Shown here: one piece after another, positions 23,782 through 32,599 of the stretch
How positions within the stretch are numbered: position 1 is the stretch's first letter
How the letters are laid out: every line of letters starts with the position of its first letter
Assembly (NCBI GenBank): GCA_021205245.1
Contig: JAJPXZ010000147.1
Coordinates: 1 to 47,113, forward strand
Direction of reading: 5' to 3'
Length of the DNA stretch: 47,113 nucleotides
From: Planctomycetaceae bacterium
GTDB taxonomy: Bacteria > Planctomycetota > SZUA-567
Program-made: the position numbers and the translations under genes
Notes under the pieces: generated by a model
The model's database searches: none
Seen by the model: the letters and a program-made list of their open reading frames with translations, nothing else
Told to the model about the DNA's origin: nothing

Positions 23782-24355
23782 GCCAATGATCTCCGCTCCA
23801 ACCGCGCCATACCAAGAAGGTGCCAATCCGATAGTAAACGAAACGCAATGGATTTAGCTCTTGAGTAACTTAAGAGGGCAATGTGGAGGCAAAAGCCTGC
23901 GTGTGAGAGAGTGAAAGAATGCTTTGGTTCGTGATGCTATTATTGTACCTCAAGCCAAGGGCCTCTGCAAGTAATTATTCATATTTTGATGAAATTATAA
24001 AACTTCGATAGCCAGATAAATCCATAACTCCTTAATAATAAGAGATTTTGATGCTATAACTTTTAAAATGTCGATTTGATGGTAAAAGTTTATGGTCAGG
24101 TATTGGTATTGCGATGAAGGGCGTTGGATGGTTTTATTATGGAAAGATGCGTCGGAAGGTTAAGCAATATCGGGCAGCCAGCCTCGAGGAGGACGGCATG
24201 TTTGTTCGAAATAAACGGGTAACCGATAAAGATGGCGATGAAAATGGAGAAAGGGTAGTGGAGGCGGCTAAGCCGTCATAATTGGAACTGAGCGAATAAC
24301 CGCACTAGGCAGAGTCGGCGAGCGGCAACAGTTGTGGTAGTGTTGATGGTAAAAT
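23782..24355. other. AT-rich intergenic stretch
   Basis: Clearly more AT-rich than the rest of the window between about 23860 and 24180. It contains a stem-loop CTCTTGA/TTAAGAG near 23860-23880 and one possible small reading frame at 24114-24281. Nothing else is recognisable. Confidence 0.5.
24114..24281 (+). CDS. possible 55-residue small protein
   Basis: An ATG-started frame of 55 codons ending in TAA, in the AT-rich spacer before tRNA-Cys. The product would be hydrophilic and charged (MKGVGWFYYGKMRRKV at the start, then an acidic middle and VVEAAKPS at the end). The ribosome binding site is poor: CAGG lies 13 bases upstream. No family resemblance is seen. It contains one CGGGTAAC half-site. 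It could easily be a chance frame. Confidence 0.22.
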   Translation: MKGVGWFYYGKMRRKVKQYRAASLEEDGMFVRNKRVTDKDGDENGERVVEAAKPS

Positions 24356-24430
24356 TGGAGGCGGCGTCCAGAATCGAACTGGAGAATGATGGTTTTGCAA
24401 ACCATTGCCTTACCGCTTGGCTACGCCGCC
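24356..24430 (-). tRNA. tRNA-Cys, anticodon GCA
   Basis: A 75-nt tRNA on the minus strand. Acceptor arms GGCGGCG and CGCCGCC pair fully. The anticodon stem ATGGT/ACCAT surrounds a loop with GCA, and the T arm reads CCAG-TTCGATT-CTGG. The discriminator is U, as required for cysteine tRNAs, and CCA is encoded. Confidence 0.96.
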
Positions 24431-24623
24431 TCGTGAAATGATGGTACTGATGGGTGTAAAAACGTAAGAGGCTTACTTTACGAAATAATCCCTACCGGTC
24501 AAGAAAAAACACCCCAGTCCACGCGTGATTTGCCGTTCCCACCCGGAGTACCCATCCCAACCAGCCCTGAATGCCCAACCAGGTACCAGCGTTGCCGTAA
24601 ACACCACTTTTTTACCCGACCCA

Positions 24624-24657
24624 CTTGCATAAGCAAAAATAGATCGTAAAATACGAT
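24624..24657 (+). promoter_or_regulatory. promoter with overlapping palindromic operator
   Basis: TTGCAT (24624-24629), 16 bases, TAAAAT (24646-24651). A perfect inverted repeat GATCGTA-AAA-TACGATC (24641-24657) covers the -10 box. A bound protein would block the polymerase, so autoregulation by the GntR-type product downstream is likely. Confidence 0.65.
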
Positions 24658-24708
24658 CATCAGACCATTGTGATGGTACCTCTCCTTTTCCCGTCGTTCA
24701 GGATGGCT

Positions 24709-25422
24709 ATGGATGCATTTTCAATCGGTGAGGTGAAAAAGACCTCCCGCTCTCTCCAAATCGTTGAGTTGTTCAAGAACGCCCTCGCCGAAGGCAAGTT
24801 CAAGATCGGGGATAGGCTTCCGCCCGAACGCGAACTGGCCGAAATGATGGGCGCGGGCCGATCGTCTCTCCGTGAAGCGATCAGCATCCTCTCCGCCTAT
24901 GGCATTGTCGAGGCCAGGCAGGGGGAGGGGACGTTTATCACCGATAAATTTGTCGAAAACGTCTTTGATTTTCTTGGCTTCACCAACGTCGCCAACGTCC
25001 AGAATTTCGTCGACCTTATGCAAATGCGCGAGGTGTTTGAAGCCGGGAGCGTTAAACATATCCTTGCGAACATCACGCCCGAGGATCTCGACATTCTCGA
25101 GTATTATACCGAACGGTTCGAAAACGCGCAGACCCACGAGGAAAAGGCGGAGTTCGACGTCAAGTTCCACGAACATCTGGTCCAGTGCACGCGCAACCCT
25201 CTTCTTATCCGCGTCTATACAATGTCCCTCAAGTTGCTGTTTTCGCTTATCGATCAATTATTCCTGCATAGCGAGGTCCAGGACAGCGCCCGGGATCACC
25301 ATCGCGCCATCATCGCCGCTTTGCGAACCGGCGATGGTGAAAAGAGTCGCAACGCTATCGTCACCCACCTCGAGGACGTGAGCGGCTTTATTAAAAAGTA
25401 CGATACTGTCACCGACGGGTAA
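24709..25422 (+). CDS. GntR/FadR-family (FCD) regulator of the TRAP operon
   Basis: About 237 residues. The winged helix is at roughly 27-65 (RLPPERELAEMMGAGRSSLREAISIL, then GEGTFI), followed by a helical FCD domain with EFDVKFHEHLVQ and DHHRAIIAAL, the usual acidic and histidine metal ligands. The start is uncertain: ATG at 24709 has AGGA five bases upstream; ATG at 24703 and GTG at 24670 are alternatives. It heads the SAF-oxidoreductase/TRAP transporter operon. The palindrome over its promoter is the likely binding site. Confidence 0.9.
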   Translation: MDAFSIGEVKKTSRSLQIVELFKNALAEGKFKIGDRLPPERELAEMMGAGRSSLREAISILSAYGIVEARQGEGTFITDKFVENVFDFLGFTNVANVQNFVDLMQMREVFEAGSVKHILANITPEDLDILEYYTERFENAQTHEEKAEFDVKFHEHLVQCTRNPLLIRVYTMSLKLLFSLIDQLFLHSEVQDSARDHHRAIIAALRTGDGEKSRNAIVTHLEDVSGFIKKYDTVTDG

Positions 25423-25547
25423 GCGCCCGCCGTCCTGCATTTTTGGGATTTCCACAACAAAAACCGTACCTCACACGCGATCCAGACCTCTTGGCCGGTT
25501 CGTCGCGGGTTCCTTGTCTCATTCACCAGTCAACGAAGGAGATGTTC

Positions 25548-26891
25548 ATGAACATGTATGCGTTACTCCGGGAACGGGCGGCCAAAGGCAACCCCATCCG
25601 CGTCGGCCTTATCGGCGCGGGCAAATTTGCCACCATGTTCCTGGCCCAAGTCAGGAAAATCCCCGGCGTTCACCTCACCGGTGTCGCCGACATCGCGCGG
25701 CCGCGCGCTATCGCCTCATTCAAGCGGGCGACCTGGACTGAGGAGGAGATTTCCGCTCCGAGTATTGAAGACGCCGCCAAGTCGGGGAAAACCTGCCTGA
25801 TCGAGGACTCGGCCAAACTCATCGCCTCGCCCTTTGTCGACGTCATTATCGAAGCCACCGGCAATCCCGAGATCGGCATCGCCCATGTGCTCTCCTGCTG
25901 CGAACACAAGAAACATATCATCATGGTCAATGTCGAGGCCGACGCCGTCGCCGGACCGCTCCTTGCCCGTAAGGCAAAGGAGGCCGGCATCATTTACTCC
26001 CTCGCCTACGGCGACCAGCCGGCGATGATCTGCGATATGGTCGACTGGGCCAGAACCGCCGGGTTCGAAGTGGTCGCCGCCGGCAAAGGCACCAAATATC
26101 TGCCCGCCTACCATGCCTCCACCCCGGACACGGTGTGGAAATACTACGGCTTGACCCAGGAACAGGCAGACCGTGGCGGCATGAATCCGAAGATGTTCAA
26201 CTCGTTCCTGGACGGCACCAAGTCGGCGCTCGAAATGGCGGCTGTCGCCAACGCCACCGGCCTGAAGGTCAATCCGGCCGGCCTGCAGTTCCCGCCCTGC
26301 GGCGCGGATGATTTGCCCCGCATCCTCAAACCGGTCGCCGATGGCGGGCTGTTGCCGTTCTCGGGCCAGGTGGAAGTCGTCTCCAGCGTCGAGCGGGACG
26401 GCAGGCCGGTGTACCGCGATCTTCGCTTCGGCATCTATGTGGTCCTGAAGGGTGATTCCGAATACATGCAAAACTGCTATTTCGAATACGGCATGATGAC
26501 GGACGACTCCGGCGTCTACACCGCACTCTATCGCCCATACCACATGATCGGTCTTGAGCTCGGGATCAGCGTCGCCGCCATCGCCACCCGGGGCGAAGCC
26601 ACCGGCTACCCGGTCGATTTCACGGGCGACGTTGTCGCGACCGCCAAGCGCGACCTCGCCGTCGGCGAGATGCTGGACGGTGAAGGCGGCTACTGCGTCT
26701 ACGGTAAATTGATGACCGCCACCGACTCCCTCGCCTGCGGCGGCGTGCCTCTCGGGCTTTGCAACAACATCAAACTAACGAAACCGGTCAAGGCTGGCGA
26801 TCCGGTGAAGTGGACCGACGTCGACATGCCCACCTCCAGCCCCGCCGTCACGCTCCGCCGGGAAATGGAGGAACTGTTCAAGACAAAGTAA
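25548..26891 (+). CDS. homoserine-dehydrogenase-like oxidoreductase with SAF domain
   Basis: A 447-residue protein. The N-terminal NAD(P)-binding fold opens with VGLIGAGKFATMFL (about residue 18) and continues with VIIEATGNPEIGIAHV and IIMVNVEADAVAGPLL. The middle resembles the oxidoreductase domain of homoserine-dehydrogenase-like proteins. The last 100 residues form a SAF-type domain (VVATAKRDLAVGEMLDGEGG, VPLGLCNNIKL). Such proteins are found beside TRAP or other organic-acid transporters and are sometimes misnamed FlgA because of the SAF fold. AAGGAG precedes the ATG at 25548. It probably oxidises the compound brought in by the TRAP system, perhaps a branched or C4 sugar acid; the substrate is not visible in the sequence. 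Confidence 0.82.
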   Translation: MNMYALLRERAAKGNPIRVGLIGAGKFATMFLAQVRKIPGVHLTGVADIARPRAIASFKRATWTEEEISAPSIEDAAKSGKTCLIEDSAKLIASPFVDVIIEATGNPEIGIAHVLSCCEHKKHIIMVNVEADAVAGPLLARKAKEAGIIYSLAYGDQPAMICDMVDWARTAGFEVVAAGKGTKYLPAYHASTPDTVWKYYGLTQEQADRGGMNPKMFNSFLDGTKSALEMAAVANATGLKVNPAGLQFPPCGADDLPRILKPVADGGLLPFSGQVEVVSSVERDGRPVYRDLRFGIYVVLKGDSEYMQNCYFEYGMMTDDSGVYTALYRPYHMIGLELGISVAAIATRGEATGYPVDFTGDVVATAKRDLAVGEMLDGEGGYCVYGKLMTATDSLACGGVPLGLCNNIKLTKPVKAGDPVKWTDVDMPTSSPAVTLRREMEELFKTK

Positions 26892-26953
26892 TCCCTTAAT
26901 CGCACGCAGGGCGGGCGATGGTTTTTTCACTATGATAATTTGAGGAGAACAGT

Positions 26954-27931
26954 ATGCGCACGAAAAACATCCTGGTTGCAGTAGCGTTGACTCTCCTGCT
27001 GTGTGGCGCGGCTCAGGCGGGCCAGGTGAAGATTGGCTTCGGCGGTGTGCACGCCGACACCTATCCCACCATCCGCGCCATCAACGAAAAATTCATCCCC
27101 GTCCTCAAGGAGTTGGCCGGCGAGGCCATCACCGTGAATGTGTTCGACAATTCGCAGCTCGGCGGCGAACGCGACCTGATGGAACAGATGCAGGCCGGTA
27201 TTCTCCAGATGGCCTATATCAGCCCGGTGCTTGGCTCAATCGACCCGGCTATCAATATCCTCGACCTCCCCTACCTGTTTAGGGACGAGAAACACGTCGA
27301 CATGGTGTTGGACGGGTCGGTCGGCCTGGACGTGCTGAAGGATCTGCCTGCCAAGGGATTGATTCCGCTCGGCTATTTCGAAAATGGCTTCCGCATGATT
27401 TCGAATTCCAAGCAGCCTATCAACGAATTGAAGGATCTCCAGGGTCTGAAGATCCGCACCCCGGAAGCGCCGATATCGGTGGCGATTCTGCGCGCCCTCG
27501 GTGCGAATGTTACGCCGCTTTCCTTTGCCGAACTCTACAGCGCGCTACAGCAGGGCGTGGTCGACGGCCAGGAGAACGCGTACAACACACTGCCGGCACA
27601 ACGCTTTTTCGAAGTGCAGAAGTATCTGGCCGAGACCAGCCACATGTGGGGATGCTTTGTCATCCTCGCTTCGGCGAAATGGTGGAATACCCTGGACGAC
27701 GCCACCCAAGACATGATCCGCAAGGCATCGGCCGAAGCGAGCGTCTACCAGCGGAAATTGTTCCGCGAACAGACCAGCGAGAGCAAGCAGGCCTGCATCG
27801 ACGCCGGAATGGAAATCACCACCCCCGACCTGACCGAGTTCAGGGCGGCAGTTACGCCGGTGTATGAAGACTTCTTTAAGGAATATCCCCAATACCGGGA
27901 AGTCGTGGAGCAGATTCGCGGCATGGAATGA
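26954..27931 (+). CDS. dctP: TRAP transporter solute-binding protein DctP
   Basis: A 325-residue periplasmic protein with a signal peptide (MRTKNILVAVALTLLLCGAAQA). DctP-family landmarks include FDNSQLGGERDLMEQMQAG near residue 65, DLPYLFRD near 105, GYFENGFRMISN near 142, DLQGLKIRTPEAP (the conserved Arg that binds the substrate carboxylate, about residue 169) and GVVDGQENAYNTL near 211. The conserved arginine predicts a carboxylic acid ligand such as a sugar acid. GAGGAG lies before the ATG. It is followed by DctQ and DctM. Confidence 0.95.
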   Translation: MRTKNILVAVALTLLLCGAAQAGQVKIGFGGVHADTYPTIRAINEKFIPVLKELAGEAITVNVFDNSQLGGERDLMEQMQAGILQMAYISPVLGSIDPAINILDLPYLFRDEKHVDMVLDGSVGLDVLKDLPAKGLIPLGYFENGFRMISNSKQPINELKDLQGLKIRTPEAPISVAILRALGANVTPLSFAELYSALQQGVVDGQENAYNTLPAQRFFEVQKYLAETSHMWGCFVILASAKWWNTLDDATQDMIRKASAEASVYQRKLFREQTSESKQACIDAGMEITTPDLTEFRAAVTPVYEDFFKEYPQYREVVEQIRGME

Positions 27932-27949
27932 TTCTCTGGAGGAGCAGCG

Positions 27950-28459
27950 ATGTCGATCCTCAACACCGTGAGTAAAGTCGAAGCCGTTGTGAAAAAAGTC
28001 CTGCAATTTCTGGTGGTCGTCCTTTTCGCTTTTATGTCGATTTTGGTCCTGGCGCAGGTCTTTACCCGCTATTTCACCAACAACTCCCTCACCTGGAGCG
28101 AGGAGTTGTCCCGGTTCACCCTGGTGTGGCTGATTTACCTGGCGTCTGTCATCACCTACGCGGAGAAGGGCCACATCATCGTCGACGTGTTGGTCATGAA
28201 CCTGCGCGGCAGGGCGGCAAAGGCGATACGGCTGGTGAATTGCATGTGCGTGCTCGTATTCTGCGTATGCATCGTGCTGGGCGCGTGGGAGTTTGTCCCG
28301 ACCACAGCCATGCAGCGCTCGCCCGCGAACGGCATTGTCATGGCCAACGTCTATATCGCCATTCCCGTCAGCATGGTTCTCATGATTTTGCTCACGGTGA
28401 AACACATCCTCGAAATTTTCATGCCTGGCCCGGGCGGTGGAGAGGAGGTGGCCGGATGA
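27950..28459 (+). CDS. dctQ: TRAP transporter small permease DctQ
   Basis: A 169-residue membrane protein with four hydrophobic helices (about 18-40, 52-72, 92-112, 128-150). It has the family signature NSLTWSEELSRFTLVWLIYLASV between helices one and two and a late AIPVSMVLM. DctQ pairs with DctM in the inner membrane. GGAGGAGC lies eight bases before the ATG. Its stop codon overlaps the DctM start in ATGA. Confidence 0.93.
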   Translation: MSILNTVSKVEAVVKKVLQFLVVVLFAFMSILVLAQVFTRYFTNNSLTWSEELSRFTLVWLIYLASVITYAEKGHIIVDVLVMNLRGRAAKAIRLVNCMCVLVFCVCIVLGAWEFVPTTAMQRSPANGIVMANVYIAIPVSMVLMILLTVKHILEIFMPGPGGGEEVAG

Positions 28460-29712
28460 TCGCCTTCCTTATCGCCCTGGCCGTCCTTTTAGCCATCGGC
28501 GTGCCGATTTTCATCTCGCTTGGCCTGAGTTCGCTCCTGTTGTGGATTCTCGAGTACCAGAGTGTCGACTTTATCATGATCTTCCAGAAGATGTTCACCG
28601 GCATGGACAACTTCACCCTGATGGCCATCCCCTTTTTCATGCTGGCGGGCGAGTTGATGAATACCGGCGGCTTGTCGCGGCGGCTGGTCGGGTTTGCGCA
28701 AAAGACGCTGGGTTGGATTCATGGCGGGCTTGGCTTCACGACAGTCCTGTCGTCCATGCTTATCGCCGCCATCCTCGGTTCTGCTTCGGCCTCGGCCGCG
28801 ATGATTGGCATGGTGATGATTCCCGAGATGGTGCAGCGCGGGTATCGGAAGGACTACGCAGCCGCACTGGTGGCCTCATCCGGAGCTATCGGTCCAATCA
28901 TCCCGCCGAGTATTCCTCTTATCATCTATGGCGTCATTGCCCAGCAATCCATCACCAAGTTGTTCGCGGCCGGCTATATACCGGGCTTGTTGATGGGCGC
29001 GTTGTTTATGGGCTACAATTACATCCATGCTAAAAAGAACAACTACCCTGCCGAGAGCGTGCCGACGTTGAAGGAATTCGTCGTCGCTTTTGCGCGCGCC
29101 TTCCTGACTCTGCTGTTGCCGGTGATCATCATGGGCGGCATCCTGAGCGGCATTTTCACTCCCACGGAAGCGGGCGTGGTGGCGGTAGCGTACGCTTTTT
29201 TCATTGGCGTGATTGTTTACCGCGAAATAAAAATTCCGGATATTCCCGCCATATTCCTGCGCGCGGCAAAATCGAGCGCGATGATCCTCATGGTGATGGC
29301 GGTGGCGTCGTACCTGTCGTGGATTCTCACCATGCAGCGTATTCCGCAGATGGTGTCCCGGATGATTGTCGAACAGTCGGCCGGAGCGGTGACCTTCCTG
29401 ATCGTCGTCAACATCCTGATGATCATCCTCGGCATGTTCCTGGATGCGGTGTCGGCCTTGACCATCACCACGCCGGTGCTGTTGCCTGCCGCGTTGGCAC
29501 TGAAGGTCGACCCGGTGGTGTTCGGCGTCATGCTGGCGGTTAATCTCTCCATCGGCGTACTGACTCCGCCGGTCGGATTGAACCTGTATGTCACCGCCGG
29601 CATAGCGAAGATTGGGTTGGTCAAAATCAGCCGGGCGGTGGTTCCATTTATCATGCTCATTATCCTTATCTTGATGGTCATGATTGTATTCCCTCGGGCA
29701 TTTGTTTTTTAA
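28456..29712 (+). CDS. dctM: TRAP transporter large permease DctM
   Basis: A 418-residue protein, close to the family length, with about twelve hydrophobic segments. Landmarks are AIPFFMLAGELMNTGG near residue 55, GSASASAAMIG near 107, SSGAIGPIIPPSIPLIIYG near 139 and LTPPVGLNLYV near 370. It is the sodium-coupled membrane subunit. The ATG at 28456 has GAGGAGG upstream and overlaps DctQ by four bases; the frame is open much further back, within dctQ, and that part is not coding. A strong terminator follows. Confidence 0.95.
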   Translation: MIAFLIALAVLLAIGVPIFISLGLSSLLLWILEYQSVDFIMIFQKMFTGMDNFTLMAIPFFMLAGELMNTGGLSRRLVGFAQKTLGWIHGGLGFTTVLSSMLIAAILGSASASAAMIGMVMIPEMVQRGYRKDYAAALVASSGAIGPIIPPSIPLIIYGVIAQQSITKLFAAGYIPGLLMGALFMGYNYIHAKKNNYPAESVPTLKEFVVAFARAFLTLLLPVIIMGGILSGIFTPTEAGVVAVAYAFFIGVIVYREIKIPDIPAIFLRAAKSSAMILMVMAVASYLSWILTMQRIPQMVSRMIVEQSAGAVTFLIVVNILMIILGMFLDAVSALTITTPVLLPAALALKVDPVVFGVMLAVNLSIGVLTPPVGLNLYVTAGIAKIGLVKISRAVVPFIMLIILILMVMIVFPRAFVF

Positions 29713-29741
29713 CGCAGCGCTGGCAAATCATGTATACGACA

Positions 29742-29770
29742 GAACCGCCGCCCGGTGCGGCGGTTCTTTT
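29742..29770 (+). terminator. terminator of the TRAP operon
   Basis: GAACCGCCGC and GCGGCGGTTC form a perfect 10-bp stem with a five-base loop, followed by TTTT. It lies 30 bases after the dctM stop. Confidence 0.92.
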
Positions 29771-29861
29771 GTAATGGCAGCCTGACGGACGCGGGCTTGA
29801 CTCCGGGGGGAAAGACGGGACAATACCCATACCGATTATTCACCCAGGTCAGGGAAAACGC

Positions 29862-30620
29862 GTGCCCAGATACTCACTGCCACAAGAAAATCCCGCCGAC
29901 TCCGGATTCCAGACGCGGGATCTTATCCGCTTCTTCCTCGTCGACATTATCCTTATCGTTCTGCTGCGCCTGCTTCTCGCCATCGGCTTCTTCGCCGAGG
30001 TGGACCACTACGTTCTGGCAATTCTTGGCAGCAAGGTCGTGCTCTTCCTTTACCTCGCCTGGCTTATTCGCGACCGGCGTAACGCCTGGCCGGAGACCGG
30101 CATTGCCAACGCCGGACGCTGGTGGGCGTGGCCTGTGTCCATCGTCGCCTATGCCGCCTTTTATCCGATTCTCCTTTATTGCAACAGCCTGAACCGCATC
30201 CTCATGGTTCGCCTCCACGACGCCCTGGGGTGGGTCTACACGCCGCAACCGCAGGATGTGATGGTCCTTATCTTCGAGGATATCCTCCAAACGCCGGTGC
30301 GGGTGCTGCTCATATTCTTCACTGTTATCGCGGGGCCGTTTATGGAAGAACTCGCCTTCCGGGGCGTCGGTCTCGACGCCTACCGGCGGACCGTCGGCGT
30401 CTTTTGGGCTCTGGTTTGGACCGGCCTCCTGTTCGGTCTCTACCATTTCAGCCTTGAACTGCTGCTTCCGCTGGGCTTTCTTGGCGTCTTCTTCGGTGCT
30501 GTAAGGCTGGTAACCGGATCCCTATGGTGCGGGGTGCTGGTCCACTGTCTCCATAACGCGGTCACGCTCCTCATTATGGCGCATGGACTGGGAGTTCTGG
30601 AGACACTAAAATTCTGGTAA
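29862..30620 (+). CDS. CPBP-family intramembrane metalloprotease
   Basis: A 252-residue membrane protein with about seven hydrophobic segments. The three CPBP (Abi/CAAX-protease-like) motifs are intact: EELAFRG (Glu162, Glu163, Arg167), FGLYH (His195) and HCLHN (His228, Asn232). The family cleaves prenylated or other membrane substrates in eukaryotes; in bacteria it is linked to bacteriocin immunity and peptide processing, but most members have no known substrate. The start is GTG with AGGG eight bases before it. No bacteriocin or peptide gene is visible nearby. Confidence 0.9.
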   Translation: MPRYSLPQENPADSGFQTRDLIRFFLVDIILIVLLRLLLAIGFFAEVDHYVLAILGSKVVLFLYLAWLIRDRRNAWPETGIANAGRWWAWPVSIVAYAAFYPILLYCNSLNRILMVRLHDALGWVYTPQPQDVMVLIFEDILQTPVRVLLIFFTVIAGPFMEELAFRGVGLDAYRRTVGVFWALVWTGLLFGLYHFSLELLLPLGFLGVFFGAVRLVTGSLWCGVLVHCLHNAVTLLIMAHGLGVLETLKFW

Positions 30621-30826
30621 CGCTCATGTTATGTTCAAGGTACTACATCCCCGGACAACTCCGTCCGGAAACGCCGCCTTTTGTATGGACATGATAGGGG
30701 AGCTGTTATACCATTATTCATTCTTGCCGTCCCCGATGCGTCGCGGACGGCAGTTATGGTTTTATGCATCCGGTGGGGGCTGGTTGGCCACTACCGCATT
30801 GGGGACGCATGGGTGAAGGGAAATAT

Positions 30827-31825
30827 ATGAAACTAAACACATTACGCCATGTGAACATCACCGGCACCGGCAGGTATGTTCCCGACAAGGTCATCACCAA
30901 CGAATATCTCGAATCCCTGGTCGACACCAACGACGAGTGGATTCGCCAGCGCACCGGCATTATTGAGCGCCGCATGGCCGCGCCCGAACAGGCGACGAGC
31001 GACCTCGCTGTCGAAGCATCGAAAATCGCTATCGCCGACGCCGGCCTGACTCCGAACGACATCGACCAGATCATCGTCGCCACCGTCACGCCTGACTACA
31101 TTTTCCCCGCCACCGCCTGCCTGGTGCAGGACAAACTTGGCTGCCGCCACGTGCCGTCCTTCGATATCTTGGCGGCGTGCTCCGGTTTCGTTTATGGCCT
31201 GTCGGTCGGCCGTACACTCGTCGCCGCCGGCGCGGCCAACCACGTCCTGGTCATCGGGGCGGAAACGCTCACCCGCATTACCGACTATACCGACCGCGGC
31301 ACCTGCATCCTCTTCGGCGACGGCGCCGGGGCGGCGGTGCTATCGGCTGTTCCCGATTCGGAGCAGGGCATTATCGACACCCACCTGGCGGCGGACGGCT
31401 CGGGCGGCGATCTGATGATTCTGCCGTCAAGCGGTTCGAAGATACCAGTCAGCCACGAGACTATCGATCAGCACCTGCAGTACACCAAGCTGAACGGCCG
31501 CGCCGTCTACAAGAACGCGATTTCCAAGATCGTCATACTGGTGAACGAGTCCCTGCAGCGTCACGGCTTGTCGGCTGAAGACATCAAGATGATTATTCCG
31601 CACCAGATGAATGCGCGTATTATCGAGAGCGCCGCCAAGCACCTGAGCATTCCGCTGGACAAGGTCTTTGTCAACCTGGACCAATACGGCAACACCTCGG
31701 GCGCGACCATCCCGATGGCTCTGGACCAGGCCAAGCGCGAACAGAAAATAGTGAAGGGCGACCTCATTTGCCTCGTCGCCTTCGGCGGGGGAATGACCTG
31801 GGCATCGGCCCTGATAAGGTTGTAA
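30827..31825 (+). CDS. fabH: beta-ketoacyl-ACP synthase III (FabH)
   Basis: A 332-residue thiolase-fold enzyme that condenses acetyl-CoA with malonyl-ACP to start type II fatty acid synthesis. The triad is present: Cys118 in AACSG, His259 in IIPHQMN and Asn289 in YGNTSGATIP. GDGAGAAVL and the C-terminal GGGMTWAS also match. The ATG at 30827 follows GAAGGG; frame upstream to 30764 is not coding. It is separated from fabD and fabG by 7 kb and lies instead in front of a methyltransferase gene with a two-base gap. The preceding 206-base spacer holds a GCCGTCC/GGACGGC hairpin (about 30728-30753). Confidence 0.94.
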   Translation: MKLNTLRHVNITGTGRYVPDKVITNEYLESLVDTNDEWIRQRTGIIERRMAAPEQATSDLAVEASKIAIADAGLTPNDIDQIIVATVTPDYIFPATACLVQDKLGCRHVPSFDILAACSGFVYGLSVGRTLVAAGAANHVLVIGAETLTRITDYTDRGTCILFGDGAGAAVLSAVPDSEQGIIDTHLAADGSGGDLMILPSSGSKIPVSHETIDQHLQYTKLNGRAVYKNAISKIVILVNESLQRHGLSAEDIKMIIPHQMNARIIESAAKHLSIPLDKVFVNLDQYGNTSGATIPMALDQAKREQKIVKGDLICLVAFGGGMTWASALIRL

Positions 31826-31827
31826 CC

Positions 31828-32574
31828 ATGCAGGAGTCACACTTTGCGGGCGGGGTGGAAAAGGGCGAGCTTTCCGCCCTTCTTCGCCTTATAGGGCGCA
31901 AGGTCGATCCGGCGCTCCTCGAGTTCCTCCTCCACCAGGGGCGGAATTTCCTGGGCGGCGTCGGCACGTCCGAAGAGCGACCCGAAGGCAATGCCGACTG
32001 GCAGTACGAGCTTATCGCCGACCTGGTGCCGGAAGGCGCGTCGGTCCTCGATCTCGGCTGCGGCGAAGGCAATCTTCTCGCGCGGTTGACGCGGGAGAAG
32101 AACGCACGCGTGCAGGGTGTGGAATTGGATGCGGGCAATGTCGAAGTGTGTGTGGAAAAAGGCGTGCCGGTCATCCAGGCCGACCTGGACCTGGGCCTGT
32201 CGGTGTTCCCCGACGCGAGCTTCGACTACGTCATCCTCGAGGAAACGCTTCAGACATTGCGGCGTCCCGACACCATCATTGCCGAAATGCGCCGTGTCGG
32301 CGGAAGGGGCATTGTCACCTTTCCGAACTTCGGTTTTTGGAAAGTGCGGCTTGATTTGGCCGTGCGCGGGCGGATGCCGGTAACGGGGTGGCTGCCGCAT
32401 CGCTGGTACCAGACGCCGAATATTCACCTATTCACGATACGCGATTTCCTCGACTACGCGGACGAGATCGGCATGAATATTATCGATATCCACGTGCTCA
32501 AGAACGGCGTCAGCAGCCGTTTTGAAGAAAACGACAACCTGTACGCCGAAGAGGCGCTGGTATTTTTCGAATAG
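31828..32574 (+). CDS. MetW-like SAM-dependent methyltransferase
   Basis: A 248-residue protein. The SAM site is VLDLGCGEGNLL (73-84), and the MetW pattern follows: CVEKGVPVIQADLDLGL, ETLQTLRRPD, VTFPNFGFWKVRL, GRMPVTGWLPHRWYQTPNIHLFTI. MetW proteins are usually about 200 residues and lie beside metX; here the N-terminus has about 50 extra residues and no metX is in the window. The gene starts right after fabH (AAGG eight bases before the ATG). Possible roles are the MetX-linked step in methionine synthesis or another small-molecule methylation. Confidence 0.85.
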   Translation: MQESHFAGGVEKGELSALLRLIGRKVDPALLEFLLHQGRNFLGGVGTSEERPEGNADWQYELIADLVPEGASVLDLGCGEGNLLARLTREKNARVQGVELDAGNVEVCVEKGVPVIQADLDLGLSVFPDASFDYVILEETLQTLRRPDTIIAEMRRVGGRGIVTFPNFGFWKVRLDLAVRGRMPVTGWLPHRWYQTPNIHLFTIRDFLDYADEIGMNIIDIHVLKNGVSSRFEENDNLYAEEALVFFE

Positions 32575-32599
32575 AACTGGCCTCGGCCGGAGGAGCTTC

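Noticed and set aside
25548-26891. Calling the SAF-domain protein a flagellar FlgA
   Set aside because: The C-terminal SAF fold is shared, but the N-terminal two thirds is an NAD(P)-binding oxidoreductase and the gene lies in a TRAP operon. The true flgA is at 45523-46698.
28126-28455. Extended N-terminus of DctM
   Set aside because: This stretch lies in dctQ in another frame and is not membrane-like; ATG 28456 has a strong ribosome binding site and the usual four-base overlap.
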